A DNA stretch of 64,000 nucleotides from Tubiluchus corallicola (Eukaryota; Priapulida; Priapulimorpha; Priapulimorphida; Tubiluchidae), in the NCBI GenBank assembly GCA_030141605.1, contig JAQGDQ010000315.1, forward strand, positions 207,501-271,500. Direction: 5' to 3'. Made by a program: the position numbers and the translations under genes. Each line of letters begins with the position of its first letter. The first letter of the stretch is position 1. Under the pieces are notes generated by a model that saw only the letters and a list, made by a program, of their open reading frames with translations, was not told the origin of the DNA and ran no database searches. Below, piece after piece: positions 1 to 13,300 of this stretch.

Positions 1-337
1 AGTTAAATCAGAATTTTGTTGTGTGCTACCCAGTCTGAGAGATGGAAGTAAATGTCACCTAAACAATTGTAGTTAAATCAGAATTTTGTTGTGTGCTACC
101 CAGTCTGAGAGATGGAAGTAAATGCCACCTAAACAAGTGTAGTTAAATCAGGATTTTGTTGTGTGCTACCCAGTCTGAGAGATGGAAGTAAATGCCACCT
201 AAACAATTGTAGTTAAATCAGAATTTTGTTGTGTGCTACCCAGTCTGAGAGATGGAAGTAAATGCCACCTAAACAATTGTAGTTAAATCAGAATTTTGTT
301 GTGTGCTAACCAGTCTGAGAGATGGAAGCAAATGCCA
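1..337. repeat. 70-bp tandem repeat, about 4.8 copies, cut by the window edge
   Basis: The same unit starts at 1, 71, 141, 211 and 281, exactly 70 bases apart, with only a few substitutions between copies (for example at 55, 137, 151 and 309). The last copy decays after about 337. The array begins at the first base of the window, so it probably continues upstream. The unit has no long open frame. Confidence 0.95.
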
Positions 338-1105
338 TTACAAATTCAGCCTCACCGGGAAAATCATTCTTATTCATTTCTCGGTTTATTTCGGGCAACG
401 ATGTGAAACAAAACTAATTTATTTGTGAGATTAAATGTGTTTATTTCCTCGCTGCTGTTCATTAATTTCATGTTTGCAGCTTACTGAAGCGCGTTCTTAA
501 TTCTGCACTGACGATTTTAGGAAATTACGCGTTATATGCGTGCGTTTCATAAATTTATTTCCATTTGAACAAGATCTTACCCACTTCATTTTTCTCTAGA
601 TATCAGAAGGGTGTAACCGGGAACACGATTCGACAGACTGTTTTGTACTGTTATTCATATCCCATAAGCACTCGGTTATTTAAAAACTGAACTTAAAAAA
701 CCGGATTTCCTAAATCGGAACGTTTCTGAAGAATTTCTGCAAAGAATCCGACAAACTTAACTGGGTTTTTGAATCTGTCAGCAGATAATATTTGTCCTAA
801 GGAGAAATAGGTTAGCATAGCACTAGTAACCAGCCAATTAATTAGCGTCGTTATCAAGATTGTTTTCAGTCTTTAGACAGTGTGTTTTGAAATTTTTGTA
901 AAACCGTTTCCAAGAAAATAAAAAAATCGGTATTGGTTCGGATCGGTTTTTCTGGTTCAACGAAAACACCATTGTTCACCTCTTTGGATTACTATAACAT
1001 ATAATCTAAAAAGTCATTTCTTGATGTAAAGAATCTTTTACTAAAGTTTATGAGGAGTTTACTGAAAATAGGCGCTTAAAAGTAGTTGTTGCCAAGTACC
1101 ACTTA
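338..1105. other. Intergenic sequence, nothing recognised
   Basis: AT-rich single-copy-looking DNA. I see no open frame of note, no RNA gene and no inverted repeat here. Confidence 0.6.
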
Positions 1106-1593
1106 TAGACATAGACATAGACACAGACAGACACTGACACAGACACAGACAGACACTGACACAGACACAGACAGACACTGACACTGATACAGACACAGAT
1201 GCAGACACTGACACAGACAGACACAGACACAGACAGACACCGACACAGACACAGACAGACACTGACACCGACACTGACACAGACGCAGACACAGACAGAC
1301 ACTGACACTGACACAGACACAGACAGACACTGACAGACAGACACTGATACAGACAGACACTGTCAGACAGACACTGACACTGACACAGACACAGACAGAC
1401 ACTGACAGACAGACACAGACACTGACAGACAGACACTGACACGGACACTGACACAGACAGATACTGACACTGACACAAACACAGACAGACACAGACAGAC
1501 ACTGACACAGGCAGACACAGACACAGACAGACACTGACACCGACACAGACGCAGACACAGACGCAGACACAGACACAGACAGACACTGACACT
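1106..1593. repeat. CAGACA/CTGACA hexamer-type minisatellite
   Basis: About 490 bases built from CAGACA, CTGACA and CACAGA words, with rare CCGACA and CGCAGA variants. All three minus-strand frames stay open for long stretches and give Cys/Val/Ser-rich strings because the unit has no stop codon on that strand. This is a property of the repeat and is no evidence for a protein. Confidence 0.93.
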
Positions 1594-2330
1594 TTATTGG
1601 TCATACGTACTACACATGAAAAGCATGAAATTGTCGTTTCAGTTTTGCACAGATTAATTAGTGAAAAGCCGTTAGCGCAACAAATTCGCAACTGTAAAAT
1701 AAATTCAATTGTACATATAAATCTAAACAGTACAATTGAAATGAAGCTTAAATAAAGTTTATAATAGGAAAGAAGTGCGCTGCAGTAATTAATATCACTG
1801 TCCTTTCTATTGCGTATTAAAAGTGGTTTGACTGCTTGATTAAAATTATCGCATTACTGGATCTCTTGCGCATTTCTTACCTCAATTAAAACATTTTTAA
1901 GAAAACTTAATTTAGTTATTTATGTCTGCTGCAAGGTTTGTCATTTTCAATAATTATGACGTTCTAAAAATTTCACACGGGATCGTTAGTCTGATTCAGC
2001 AATTATATTGACAACTGACTCTGAGTCTTAATGAACAGCAATTACTGGCAGTGCAGCAATAATAAATGAACATGGGGTAGAGTCACATGCTCTTTTAATG
2101 ACATTCTAATTGCTCAGCAAATTCACTCAGGAAACTGTTTCAACGTTTTGAATGCAGCCCTGTAACTTTGTGTTATTTTGATTATTTTTGACTTGACAAA
2201 ACTCGTTAAGTGGTCTTTCTGTGTCTCTAGGATACGTATCGTAATAATTTTCCTGTTCAAAAATGTTAATAATTAATGAAAACTTATGACTGACGATTGT
2301 ACGAAGCAAATAAATAAGGAGTCTAAAAAC
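1594..2330. other. Intergenic sequence, nothing recognised
   Basis: AT-rich unique-looking DNA. Short frames are present but have no recognisable domain. Confidence 0.55.
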
Positions 2331-2338
2331 GATTACGC

Positions 2339-3085
2339 ATGTGTTATAATATCATACACAAAGAAGTGGATTTAGACTCTGACATGTTTTTATCCGTGCA
2401 ACAACCCATAACACGAGGTGGATCTACCTCTAAAACTATATTTGAGACGTGTTTCCAAGACTCGTTTTACTCAAGTCTTGTAGTGCCAATATGGAATTCC
2501 TTACCATCACATATAAATGAACAATTCTTTGGTCACTGCAATGAATGCCAAATTATTTCGGTAACAACGTTTATTTAAACGCATTGGTTTTTCAAAAACT
2601 TTCTCTCTAGGATAATAATGTGGTTATTAGTTCCCACCTGTATATGTGTATATCTGCAGTGCACACCTCCATATAGTCTAATCAAGTGTTGCCTCTTCAC
2701 AAATGCTTAGCGAATGTTTTAAAACATTTATCATTTCTCTCTACCGATCACATCTGTTTACATCGTAATATGAAATACTACCAAAGCCCACTGTAAGTCA
2801 CACTAACTATTAGTAATATCTTGTTTTTTCCTAATTACTAAACCTAGTGACCTAACATAAGCTTGCTTCTTAGGTCTCTAGTGCAGAATTCATGAATTAT
2901 ATCCTAATTTTGTATCAACAAAAAATTGATTATCAATGTGCTTGTAATGCATAAGTATTTGTTCATTGGGAAATAAATCTATTGAATTGAATTGATCTAA
3001 ATCAGTATTTGCATTATGATAGATACATGTAAACGAACTGCATTGTTTATGGGTGTCAAATAAACTAAACTAAACCAAATAAAAC
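2339..3085 (+). pseudogene. 3' remnant of a CR1/L2/Jockey-like LINE (RT C-terminus and tail)
   Basis: The frame from 2339 reads a stretch typical of the far C-terminus of LINE reverse transcriptase proteins: a segment like 'YNIIHKEVDLDSD', then 'ITRGG', then 'VPIWNSLPSHI'. The W-N-S-L-P motif before a short hydrophobic tail is a hallmark of this region in CR1/L2/Jockey-type ORF2. The frame stops at 2578 but similar coding-like sequence continues briefly. Downstream lies non-coding sequence ending near 2999 in an AATAAA-containing segment followed by ATTGAATTGA-type repeats, which looks like a LINE 3' tail. Blocks of this copy recur near 47.8 and 48.75-48.85 kb. The element is 5'-truncated and dead. 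The clade is inferred from the motif only. Confidence 0.65.
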
Positions 3086-4267
3086 GATTTTTAGCATCGC
3101 TGGTTTTCATTTTTAATTTTACTTACTAGTTTTTGCGTGCGAAGGGACTAAATGAGTGATTACAGTAAGCAATGTTACATGTAGATGTTCGAGTGGCCTA
3201 GGTTTACGGTTATTCTGATGAACGCTAAGACACATACATACTTCTAGAGTAAGGTCTATACGCATGTACATAGATAGGTACATAGTGCACATCTTCATAC
3301 ACATAGAACGCACATTTGTAGCCTGCATATATGCTTAATCCATACATAATTATCAAACGGGCCTAGCGTTGCTTAACTTCCATTGCTAATCATATACCGT
3401 GATCATTTTATTATTTGCCGTACAATGATTTATGTTTGTTTCATTACGTGTTTTCAAATGGCAGTGTCTTATCACACTAATACCTCAGACGTTTTTCGCC
3501 GCGGGTGCTGGGCTGCGGGCACTGACGTTGAAGTAGTATGGGATGTAGGCACTGAATTCGTGGGAGTCAAGTTTGTGATCAACAAAATGTCCTCTGTAGT
3601 TAAATTGATATGATCTGTATGGGTTGGTTATGTTTATCAGTTACACTTAGAAGAAATCCTGTCACTAGCTGTCCTACACAACAATGGCATCCAATCACGT
3701 TTTGCTAGCATGAAATTGAATTTTCAGTTGCAATGGCGAAGGTCTAAATGTCGTTACCTATAAAAATCTATGCTGCAGAGAAAAGTATTTCATAGTTAAA
3801 CAAACAATGTAAGTCATAAAGACCGTTAATTGGATGTCTGTGGAAAATATCGACAGATTTCATCGTATGTTTTGGCTGGAATCGTTGCTATAGTTGCTAG
3901 CATTCAGTGTTTCATATTGTGTTAAAGAATCCCAAGTAACATACGCCAGTGGCAGGGCAACTGGGCAACGTTGTGCAGACACAATTAAATTTTAAGAAAA
4001 CAAGAAACAAAAACTGACATTGGGCGATGTAGCGTAACGCACGACTCCAAGCAGGAGGTTGGGCCGAGTTAAAGGACAAGAAATGAGGTACTTGAAGTAG
4101 GTTTCAGAAAAATCACCTTAAAATTATATTACTTTCTAGCAATTTTGTGCGTACATCGTACTCGCGTCGAAAGGATTTTTTTGTTTGTTTCATTTGAAAT
4201 TTCCCCGCAATACTGTTCCGACCGCGCCATTATACGAGCAACTTAAATCAGGCGAAAAAAGGAAATG
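3086..4267. other. Intergenic sequence, nothing recognised
   Basis: Unique-looking AT-rich DNA. Two frames of 69-76 residues occur and look random in composition; no domain, RNA gene or repeat is visible. Confidence 0.5.
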
Positions 4268-4870
4268 TTAAACTATGTCCCCCAAAAAAACTTCTGCAAA
4301 ATTATGTTACTTAGCATTTCGCTGACCTGCCAGAAAGACTTATGTAACTATATGTAATATATTGCAGACTTATGTAATTAGAAAACCAAATTATTAATTA
4401 TTTAAAATGTTTTTCACCAATTGGTAAAATGTAGTTGACTCAACCTCCAGGCTGCACCACTGATTAACAAAAAACGTATTTTTAATGTTATTGATAAGAT
4501 ACAGTAATTTTACATTTTACTTAGTTAGTGTCGTGTACGCTACGAATGCTCTGATTATATTTTCAAAATTTACAGAATGTTATCAAAACTTGTTACAAAT
4601 GATCTGTGGTCAAAAAGGGCTACGTCTGACGGTCATCGGGGGTGTTTAAATATAGATGTTTTATGCAGCGTTACAACCGACGCAAATCCTGCATGCAAAA
4701 AGGCAGTACGTAAGTGGTACAAAATTTCAAGACGAATTTTTAAGCTTTATGTAAGTGTAGGGTTTTCTTGTGATTTGATGCATAAACAGACTACGCACGT
4801 GCTTAGAGCATCAAGCTGGCAAAAAAATTTGAAAACAGGTAAAATTTTAAGAAAGTATGTTAACATAAAA
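4268..4870 (+). repeat. Dispersed repeat family R3, copy 1
   Basis: This stretch aligns by eye with 15839-16322 and 43185-43668, in the same orientation. Shared landmarks are a left edge like TTAAA-TATGTCC, a TTCACCAA-type block, the string ATGTTATC in the middle, and AATTTCAAGACGA near the right end. A frame of 100 residues starts at the ATGTTATC block, but it is not conserved in the other two copies, which shift frame after about ten residues, so it is probably not coding. The copies are well diverged, so the family is old. The class is unknown. Confidence 0.7.
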
Positions 4871-4879
4871 GTTAAATAA

Positions 4880-6966
4880 AGTTGATAGCAACATTAGTCC
4901 ATTGTGTTATTGAAAACTGTTGATGATATCTTCACACTATTTTATGTTAGACTATTATAGGTTGTCTTTGATATTTACTTACGTTAAGTAATTCCAATAA
5001 TCAGTAGCTTATAGGCTATAGTTTTTGCTTAATGGCTGGCATTTTGTAGTTGATTTATTTAATTGGAATTTCATTTTGAAATCAATGAATAATTTAAGTA
5101 GCATAAGTCCTATATAGAGTAATTGAATATGTTTTATATATAATGTCGTATAATTTGTGTCACAATATACGTACGCTTTGACCTGCGAAACGTGCTCGCA
5201 GTCAGGCGAAGTAAAGGAGAGAGCTGGGGCACCAGGTGCTGGGTGTGCTTAGTGTTATACAATGGTAGTACTGGTCTGCTAATTAAGTAATTTATCAGCT
5301 AATTAATCCCTGACAACGAGAGCTTATGTTGGGTCGAAACGGTAATGATGAATTCCAAATCGACATTGAAGCATGAAATACGTGCTGTGAAGTAGGTCTT
5401 TGTCTTTCAAGTTTACTAGCACGGCTCTGCAATAAGCCTTTTCAGTGTGATGATGCTTTGTGCCCGGCTGGTAAAATAGATTGTGCATCTACAGAATTGT
5501 TGTAGTCTTTAAGTGAGCTCTCGATTATAGTTAACGCTAAGATTTTCATTAACAGTTTCAAACATAATTTATTATTTTAACAGAATTCAGAATTGCCAAA
5601 CATCAGTAAACAATCAGAATCCAAACTTGGTTCGAAATATAATATAACAGTGGATTAACAAATTATCGCTTTAGTAATTTGCCAAGATTACAAACCAACT
5701 TCTTAACTACTGCTACTTTAAGCTGTATTTAACAACAGTGCACAACTACAAATAATCAAATACAATCTTCCACGTATTAACAAAAATACGATAAGTAAAA
5801 ATCACTTAATTCTGGGACTAGCTAATTTATAAGGTCCAGTAATTGCCCCAGTCCTGTTCCTATTAAGAGCTGTTATCTGTGCCTCAGTGGTTGGCTTGAT
5901 CCAACTATGCAGAAGTCATCTACGCTGATAGCAATGGAAAGTTCAGCTCCTACCGTCAGAACGTACGACAGAGAGTTCACACCTTGTCACCTTCTTGATA
6001 TCAATGCCCAAGTCTCAACCTCCTCCTTCTCCTTCAACCTTTCCTTTATAAAAGCTATATAACTTTGTGTTTGTCTAGTCAGCATATTTGAAAACTATTT
6101 TATGTATTATTATTGTGCAAGTCAGTAGATTTATCTTCATTCAATAAGCCTAGTCATGATGAAGTTAAAGTCAAAATCAAAATGTGTTTAATTCTTGTTA
6201 TTGATTCACTGTATTCTTAAACCAAAATGATATAATATAACATAACAAATATGAAATGTTTTTCACTCAAAATTAAAATGTTAATTTTAGTTTATGCAAG
6301 ATCGACCCTATTCTATTGAGCCAATAATTTATAGTATTTTCTTTATTTTGAATTACTTAATTATATTGTAAATGTCACAATTTTAAAAATTAAAAATGTT
6401 TCTTAAATTAAGTTGACGTCATTAACTCTCATGCCCACCAGTATATAATGATCATTAATTTTTTTATATTCGGTAAAGGATAGCAGACTAGGTGACTTTA
6501 TAATCTCTTCGCTATCCTTTCTCTAGTCAGACACGAGAGGGTAAGATCAGCTACAAAAACTTCTAGTAATATCGAGCATGTACTAACATTATTATGGATT
6601 TGAAAAATACGTATTTTTACCATATAGTTTAGCTGCCATTGTGGCTGCGTATTTTGTGAAGGATTGCGTAGGCTTAACTACATATTCACTAATGCAACAG
6701 CCTCGTGTATCGAGCACTACGACAAAGGTCTGTGTTTGTGCCTCCTCTTTAGAACTGCATCTGAAGCTACACGTGAACTACATTAAGAAAGCAGCATAAT
6801 AATTGACGGATTGATACAAGTGTGCCTATCGTTGCAATTACACTCCATTAGTTGTTTTGCTTCTGAAAAATAATGTCTCATTAGTCTTATCAGTGTCGAC
6901 TGTTTTCTCAATTGCTTAGGGAAAAGCAAGGTCTACCGTACTGAAGAGCAAGAAGCAGTTATAATG
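4880..6966. other. Intergenic sequence with one small hairpin
   Basis: About 2 kb without a supportable gene. The one structure I see is a perfect 10-base stem, AAAGGATAGC at 6475-6484 and its complement at 6511-6520, with a 26-base loop. Confidence 0.5.
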
Positions 6967-7016
6967 AAGTCAGAGGCAGCAGCAACAGCACCATCATCAG
7001 CAGCAGCAACAGTAGT

Positions 7017-7078
<62 letters not shown>

Positions 7079-7102
7079 CAACAACAACAACAACAGCAGC
7101 AG

Positions 7103-7138
<36 letters not shown>

Positions 7139-7284
7139 TAACAACAGTAGCAGCAGCAGCAACAGCAGCAGGAGCAGCAGCAGCAACAACAACAGCAATC
7201 ATCATCATCAGCAGCAGCAGTAGCAGCAGCAGCAGTAGTAGTAGCAGCAGCAGCAGTAACAACAACAACAACAGCATCATCATC

Positions 7285-7343
<59 letters not shown>

Positions 7344-7398
7344 CAGCAGGAGCAGCAGCAGCAATACCAGCAGGAGCAGCAGCAGCAGCAGGAGCAGT
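6967..7398. repeat. Interrupted CAG/CAA/CAT/TAG trinucleotide array
   Basis: About 430 bases of trinucleotides, mostly CAG, with CAA, CAT, TAG and GAG variants. Four reading frames stay open and give runs of Ala/Thr/Ser/Asn or Leu. The interruptions are frequent, unlike a pure unstable run. No flanking coding sequence supports a polyglutamine exon. Confidence 0.93.
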
Positions 7399-7625
7399 GT
7401 CAAAATTTATTACAATCAAACGTGGGCCTGTTTAGAGTTCCCGAATTTTTAAAAGCTTTTTGTAAATCGTATGCTGCGCAATTTGCTCTTTAAACGATTT
7501 TAGCATATACACCAGACAAACTAATACGTCCTTTATTTGTTCATAAATGTTGAACCACCGTATAGGAAATCGGCAATCAATTCCATCGTGGTATTCGAGA
7601 AAACTTGAAGAATGTCAGGTGCTGT

Positions 7626-7967
7626 TAGGGAATTCTGTCTTAGATGTTTGGAAACTTTGTCTTGGATGTTTGGGAACTATCTCTTTGATGTTGCGAAAGT
7701 CTCTCTTTGATGTTTGGGAACTATCTCTTGGATGGGGAAACTCTCTCTAGGATGTTGAGGAACTCTCTCTTGGAGAACTTTCACTTCGATGTTGGGAACT
7801 CTCTATTGGATGCTGGAGAACTCTCTCTTAGACGTTGGAGAACTCTCTCTTGGACATTGGGAAACTCTCTCCTGGATGTTGGGAAACTCTCTCTTGGATG
7901 TTGCAGAACTCTCTCTCTTGGATGTTGGAGAACTCTCTCTTGGATACTGGATAACTTTCTCTTGGAG
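7626..7967. repeat. Degenerate 21-24 bp minisatellite (GGAACTCTCTCTTGGATGTT type)
   Basis: About fifteen imperfect copies of a unit that contains CTCTCT followed by TTGGATGTT. Unit length varies between about 21 and 24 bases. Overlapping frames on both strands are open by chance; their peptides (such as LLDVGELSL) simply reflect the repeat. Confidence 0.88.
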
Positions 7968-10311
7968 AGTTCGTTCATCAAAACATTGTTTATAAAAATG
8001 AGAAGATAAAGATAAAAATTAAAGTACATTGAAACATTCCCCCGGGGCTTTATCTTGAATAGAAACAGAACAACAAAAATGACAAACTGTCGTCAGAGCC
8101 ACCCCGTATTTACTTGGTGATGAAACAAAATGTTGATTCAAAAGTCGATTGAAACTGAGTTTCCAATTAACTTTGTAAACTGGCACAACTGTAACTATAA
8201 TGGTGATATATATTTTTTATACCTTGCATATAAATGTGCAACTAAGGAATTTACCATAAGCGAGTTAAGACCTTAGAAAGCAATGACTATTTATACCATT
8301 CTCAAGGTGCTAGTTACATATTATTGAACTTTGACCTGCGTGGGTCATTTTCGAGTCACTTTCATCGCTTTTTATTGTAATATGAATAAAAGTTTTTAAC
8401 TTTGCTACTTTCTTGTTATTTACTGCTCTTGTGTACATCACGTGGTTTTCAGTTCAGTTTTGTTTTTTCCTTTCAATTTTTTATTTTTTTTTAAATATCC
8501 AGCTGCAAGATGTTCCTTTTTGCTTTTATGTTTAACTAATGTACGATTGCATCTTTTGCCCTGTTTTCTGATGTTTTTTTTTTTTTTACTTTTTTACCGC
8601 TGTTTTCAGCTGCCATATTTTGCTTTTATCTTTTATACTGAATGCTTTAATACCTATATATCTCTATTTTTTACCACTTTCTTCGCTATAGTATTCACAC
8701 TATTACGCTTCACTTACGAGCTAGGGTTCATTTTTTCTATTATGTGCTTTTACCTTCGTCATTGCAATATTTTGTTATTTATACTTCTATTTTTATCGTA
8801 TCTTATTACACCTGTTTTGCGCGCGTGATGCCATTGAATATTATATATTATTATTATTAATAGAATGTGCCCATCCTACGCGTTCTGTCTAATCACTTAC
8901 TCCTACGTCTTAGAGCAACAAAAGACGCAAACAAGAATAAAACTCTTGAATATAATGAAGTATCAAACTATAGGACAGGTTAGTGCCATATAGGTGAATG
9001 AAGCAAGCATAGGCAAATAATCACATTTTCGTAAAGACAAGTCAATATTAATTTCGATTCTTCCCTTAATCCATGATCGTAAAAGTTGTGAATTAAATTT
9101 ATAAAAAAGGAAAAATCAAATTATGCAAAACCTGAATACGAGTGCCACCTGTCTTGATAAAACTAAGAGGAACCATGTTTTTATATGCTCCTAGATCTTT
9201 GTGTTGTTACATTAAATTCTGCATGCCCTGGATTTGGCTTAATGGTTCTCCACTTAAATATTGTAAGTTCTTATGATTATTTAGGTTATGCATTCACTTC
9301 TCATTTACGTGATGATGAGGCTATGAAAGTGTAGTGAAAAGGTCTTTATGTAAGGGCAAATACTTTATTGGTTAAATTCTCTAAATGTTGTGTAAATACG
9401 AAAATGGTATGCGTGTCAATTTTACGCGTGCGTCCTATGGTGCAACTTTTTCCAATACAACTACACTTTTTACTGGTGGCTCACAATAATCCATTTCCCA
9501 GGCTCTTCAACATTTTGGGATGATGCAGCATACGTGAAAAAATTGTAAATTTTAATATTCACAACTATGAATTTATTTCACGAAAGATAACAGGTCCTTT
9601 ATATTTTGGCAGGTAGAACTACCTAATGATATAATTGATAAATTGTATGTTTACTCTGCATATCATAATGCAGTTATATGGACGAACTGCCACAGACTAC
9701 GTTTTGCATTATGAAATCAAAATCTTTTAGCATTTTAAAGGTGACTTTTATTGGGTTTCATGTCTCTGTATATTGCATTGTTTAGTGATCCGTCTTGTGT
9801 ATTTATGTTTTGTATCTGATTGTGTATGTATGTATGTATATATTTTAACATTTTATCAGTCTCTATCGCATTTTGATAGTATAGCTGAGTGTTTCTTATG
9901 CAATGCTATATATTTTTAAATATATGAAATAACAATTAAATAAAAAAGTAGTAATCTATTCATACATCTCAGTACTCTCTACTTTTGTAAGAATGATAAA
10001 AGTTGCCACTTTAATTATTAACTTTATACCAGCTGGCTTTATCTGCTAAATTTTATTACTTTAATAATCTGCTGAAATGACGCAATATCTTTGCACTTTC
10101 AACGTTTTTTTTCATTTTACATTAAAAGCAATACAATAGTCATTGTTAATTTTTGTTTGTGACATTTTATGTCTCTATAATCACACCAAGGATGGAAACT
10201 TTGTCTAATTAAATGGATCAACAGTCTATACCCCACCCGAGTAATCATTCTCACACAGAGACTGATAAACTTTCTGGGAGCTTCTATATATAAGACTGAG
10301 TCCTTATCCAG
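7968..10311. other. Intergenic sequence; faint LINE-like motif near 9.6 kb
   Basis: T-rich and AT-rich DNA. A hydrophobic 128-residue frame at 8442-8828 is very rich in Phe and Leu because the DNA is T-rich, and I do not believe it is a gene. Around 9595-9650 one frame reads 'FWQVELPNDIIDK', faintly like the W-x(3)-LP-D-I motif of LINE ORF2 C-termini, but the flanks do not support it. Confidence 0.4.
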
Positions 10312-13300
10312 GACGTAAGTTACTTACTCGGCACCCTTATCCAGGATATAAGTTATTTACTCGGCACTTTTACCTAGGATGTAAGTTATTTACTCGGCAC
10401 CCTTATTCAGGATATAAGTTATTTACTCGGCACCTTTACCTAGGATGTAAGTTATTTACTCGGCACCCTTATTCAGGATATAAGTTATTTACTCGGCACC
10501 TTTACCTAGGATGTAAGTTATTTACTCGGCACCCTTATCCAGGATTTAAGTTACTTACTCGGTACCATTATCCAGGATTTAAGTTACTTACTCGGCACAC
10601 TTATCCAGGATGTAAGTTACTTACTTGGTACCCTTATCCAGGATGTAAGTTACTTACTCGGCACCCTTATCCAGGATTTAAGTTACTTACTCGGCACACT
10701 TATCCAGGATGTAAGTTACTTACTTGGTACCCTTATCCAGGATGTAAGTTACTTACTCGGCACACTTATCCAGGATTTAAGTTACTTACTCGGCACCCTT
10801 ATCCAGGATGTAAGTTACTTACTCGGCACACTTATCCAGGATGTAAGTTACTTACTCGGCACACTTATCCAGGATGTAAGTTACTTACTCGGCACACTTA
10901 TCCAGGATGTAAGTTACTTACTCGGCACCCTTATCCAGGATATAAGTTATTTACTCGGCACCTTTACCTAGGATGTAAGTTATTTACTCGGCACCCTTAT
11001 CCAGGATTTAAGTTACTTACTCGGTACCCTTATCCAGGATTTAAGTTACTTACTCGGCACCTTTACCTAGGATGTAAGTTATTTACTCGGCACCCTTATC
11101 CAGGATGTAAGTTACTTACTCGGCACACTTATCCAGGATTTAAGTTACTTACTCGGCACCCTTATCCAGGATGTAAGTTACTTACTCGGCACACTTATCC
11201 AGGATGTAAGTTACTTACTCGGCACACTTATCCAGGATGTAAGTTACTTACTCGGCACACTTATCCAGGATGTAAGTTACTTACTCGGCACCCTTATCCA
11301 GGATATAAGTTATTTACTCGGCACCTTTACCTAGGATGTAAGTTATTTACTCGGCACCCTTATCCAGGATTTAAGTTACTTACTCGGTACCCTTATCCAG
11401 GATTTAAGTTACTTACTCGGCACACTTATCCAGGATGTAAGTTACTTACTTGGTACCCTTATCCAGGATGTAAGTTACTTACTCGGCACACTTATCCATG
11501 ATGTAAGTTACTTACTCGGCACACTTATCCATGATGTAAGTTACTTACTCGGTACCGTTATCCAGGATGTAAGTTACTTACTCGACACCATTATCCAGGA
11601 TGTAAGTTACTTACTCGGCACCTTTATCCAGGATGTAAGTTACTTACTCGGCACTTTCATCCAGGATGTAAGTTACCTACTCGGCACCATTATCCAGGAT
11701 TTAAGTTAGTTACTCGGTACCGTTATCCAGGATTTTAGTTACTTACTCGGCACTTTTATCCAGGATGTAAGTTACTTACTCGACACCATTATCCAGGATG
11801 TAAGTTACTTACTCGGCACCTTTATCCAGGATGTAAGTTACTTACTCGGCACTTTCATCCAGGATGTAAGTTACTTACTCGGCACTTTCATCCAGGATGT
11901 AAGTTACCTACTCGGCACCATTATCCAGGATTTAAGTTAGTTACTCGGTACCGTTATCCAGGATTTTAGTTACTTACTCGACACTGTTATCCAGGATGTA
12001 AGTTACTTACTCGGCACACTTATCCAGGATGTAAGTTACTTACTCGGCACTTTTATCCAGGATGTAAGTTACTTACTCGGCACTTTTATCCAGGATGTAA
12101 GTTACTTACTCGGCACTTTTATCCAGGATGTAAGTTACTTACTCGGCTTCCTTATCCAGGATGTAAGTTACTTACTCGGCACCTTTATCCAGGATGTAAG
12201 TTACTTACTCGGCACTTTCATCCAGGATGTAAGTTACCTACTCGGCACCATTATCCAGGATTTAAGTTAGTTACTTGGTACCGTTATCCAGGATTTTAGT
12301 TACTTACTCGACATTGTTATCCAGGATGTAAGTTACTTACTCGGCACACTTATCCAGGATGTAAGTTACTTACTCGGCACTTTCATCCAGGATGTAAGTT
12401 ACCTACTCGGCACCATTATCCAGGATTTAAGTTAGTTACTCGGTACCGTTATCCAGGATTTTAGTTACTTACTCGACACTGTTATCCAGGATGTAAGTTA
12501 CTTACTCGGCACACTTATCCAGGATGTAAGTTACTTACTCGGCACTTTTATCCAGGATGTAAGTTACTTACTCGGCACTTTTATCCAGGATGTAAGTTAC
12601 TTACTCGACACCATTATCCAGGATGTAAGTTACTTACTCGGCACCATTATCCAGGATGTAAGTTACTTACTCTGCTTCCTTATCCAGGATGCAAGTTACT
12701 TACTCGGCTTCCTTATCCAGGATGTAAGTTACTTACTCGGCTTCCTTATCCAGAATGTAAGTTACTTACTCGGCTTCCCTATCCAGGATATAAGTTACTT
12801 ACTCGGCTTCCTTATCCAGGATGTAAGTTACTTACTCTGCTTCCTTATCCAGAATGTAAGTTACTTACTCGGCTTCCTTATCCAGGATGTAAGTTACTTA
12901 CTCTCCTTCCTTATCCAGGATGCAAGTTACTTACTCGGCTTCCTTATCCAGGATGTAAGTTACTTACTCGGCTTCCTTATCCAGGATGTAAGTTACTTAC
13001 TCTGCTTCCTTATCCAGAATGTAAGTTACTTACTCGGCTTCCTTATCCAGGATGTAAGTTACTTACTCGGCTTCCTTATCCAGGATGTAAGTTACTTACT
13101 CGGCTTCCTTATCCAGGATGCAAGTTACTTATTCCGCTTCCCTATCCAGGATGTAAGTTACTTACTCGGCTTCCTTATCCAGGATGTAAGTTACTTACTC
13201 TGCTTCCTTATCCAGAATGTAAGTTACTTACTCGGCTTCCTTATCCAGGATGTAAGTTACTTACTCGGCTTCCTTATCCAGAATGTAAGTTACTTACTCG

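Noticed and set aside
1048-1691. Cys/Ser/Val-rich minus-strand frames of 98-210 codons
   Set aside because: They are translations of the CAGACA/CTGACA minisatellite.
4577-4879. 100-residue frame as a gene
   Set aside because: It lies in R3; the other two copies lose the frame after about ten residues.
6933-7452. Poly-Leu, poly-Ala and poly-Ser frames, possible polyglutamine exon
   Set aside because: The trinucleotide array is open in several phases and no flanking coding sequence or conserved domain supports any one of them.
8442-8828. 128-residue Phe/Leu-rich frame resembling a membrane protein
   Set aside because: The hydrophobicity comes from T-rich DNA; there are no discrete membrane segments with loops and no homology that I recognise.
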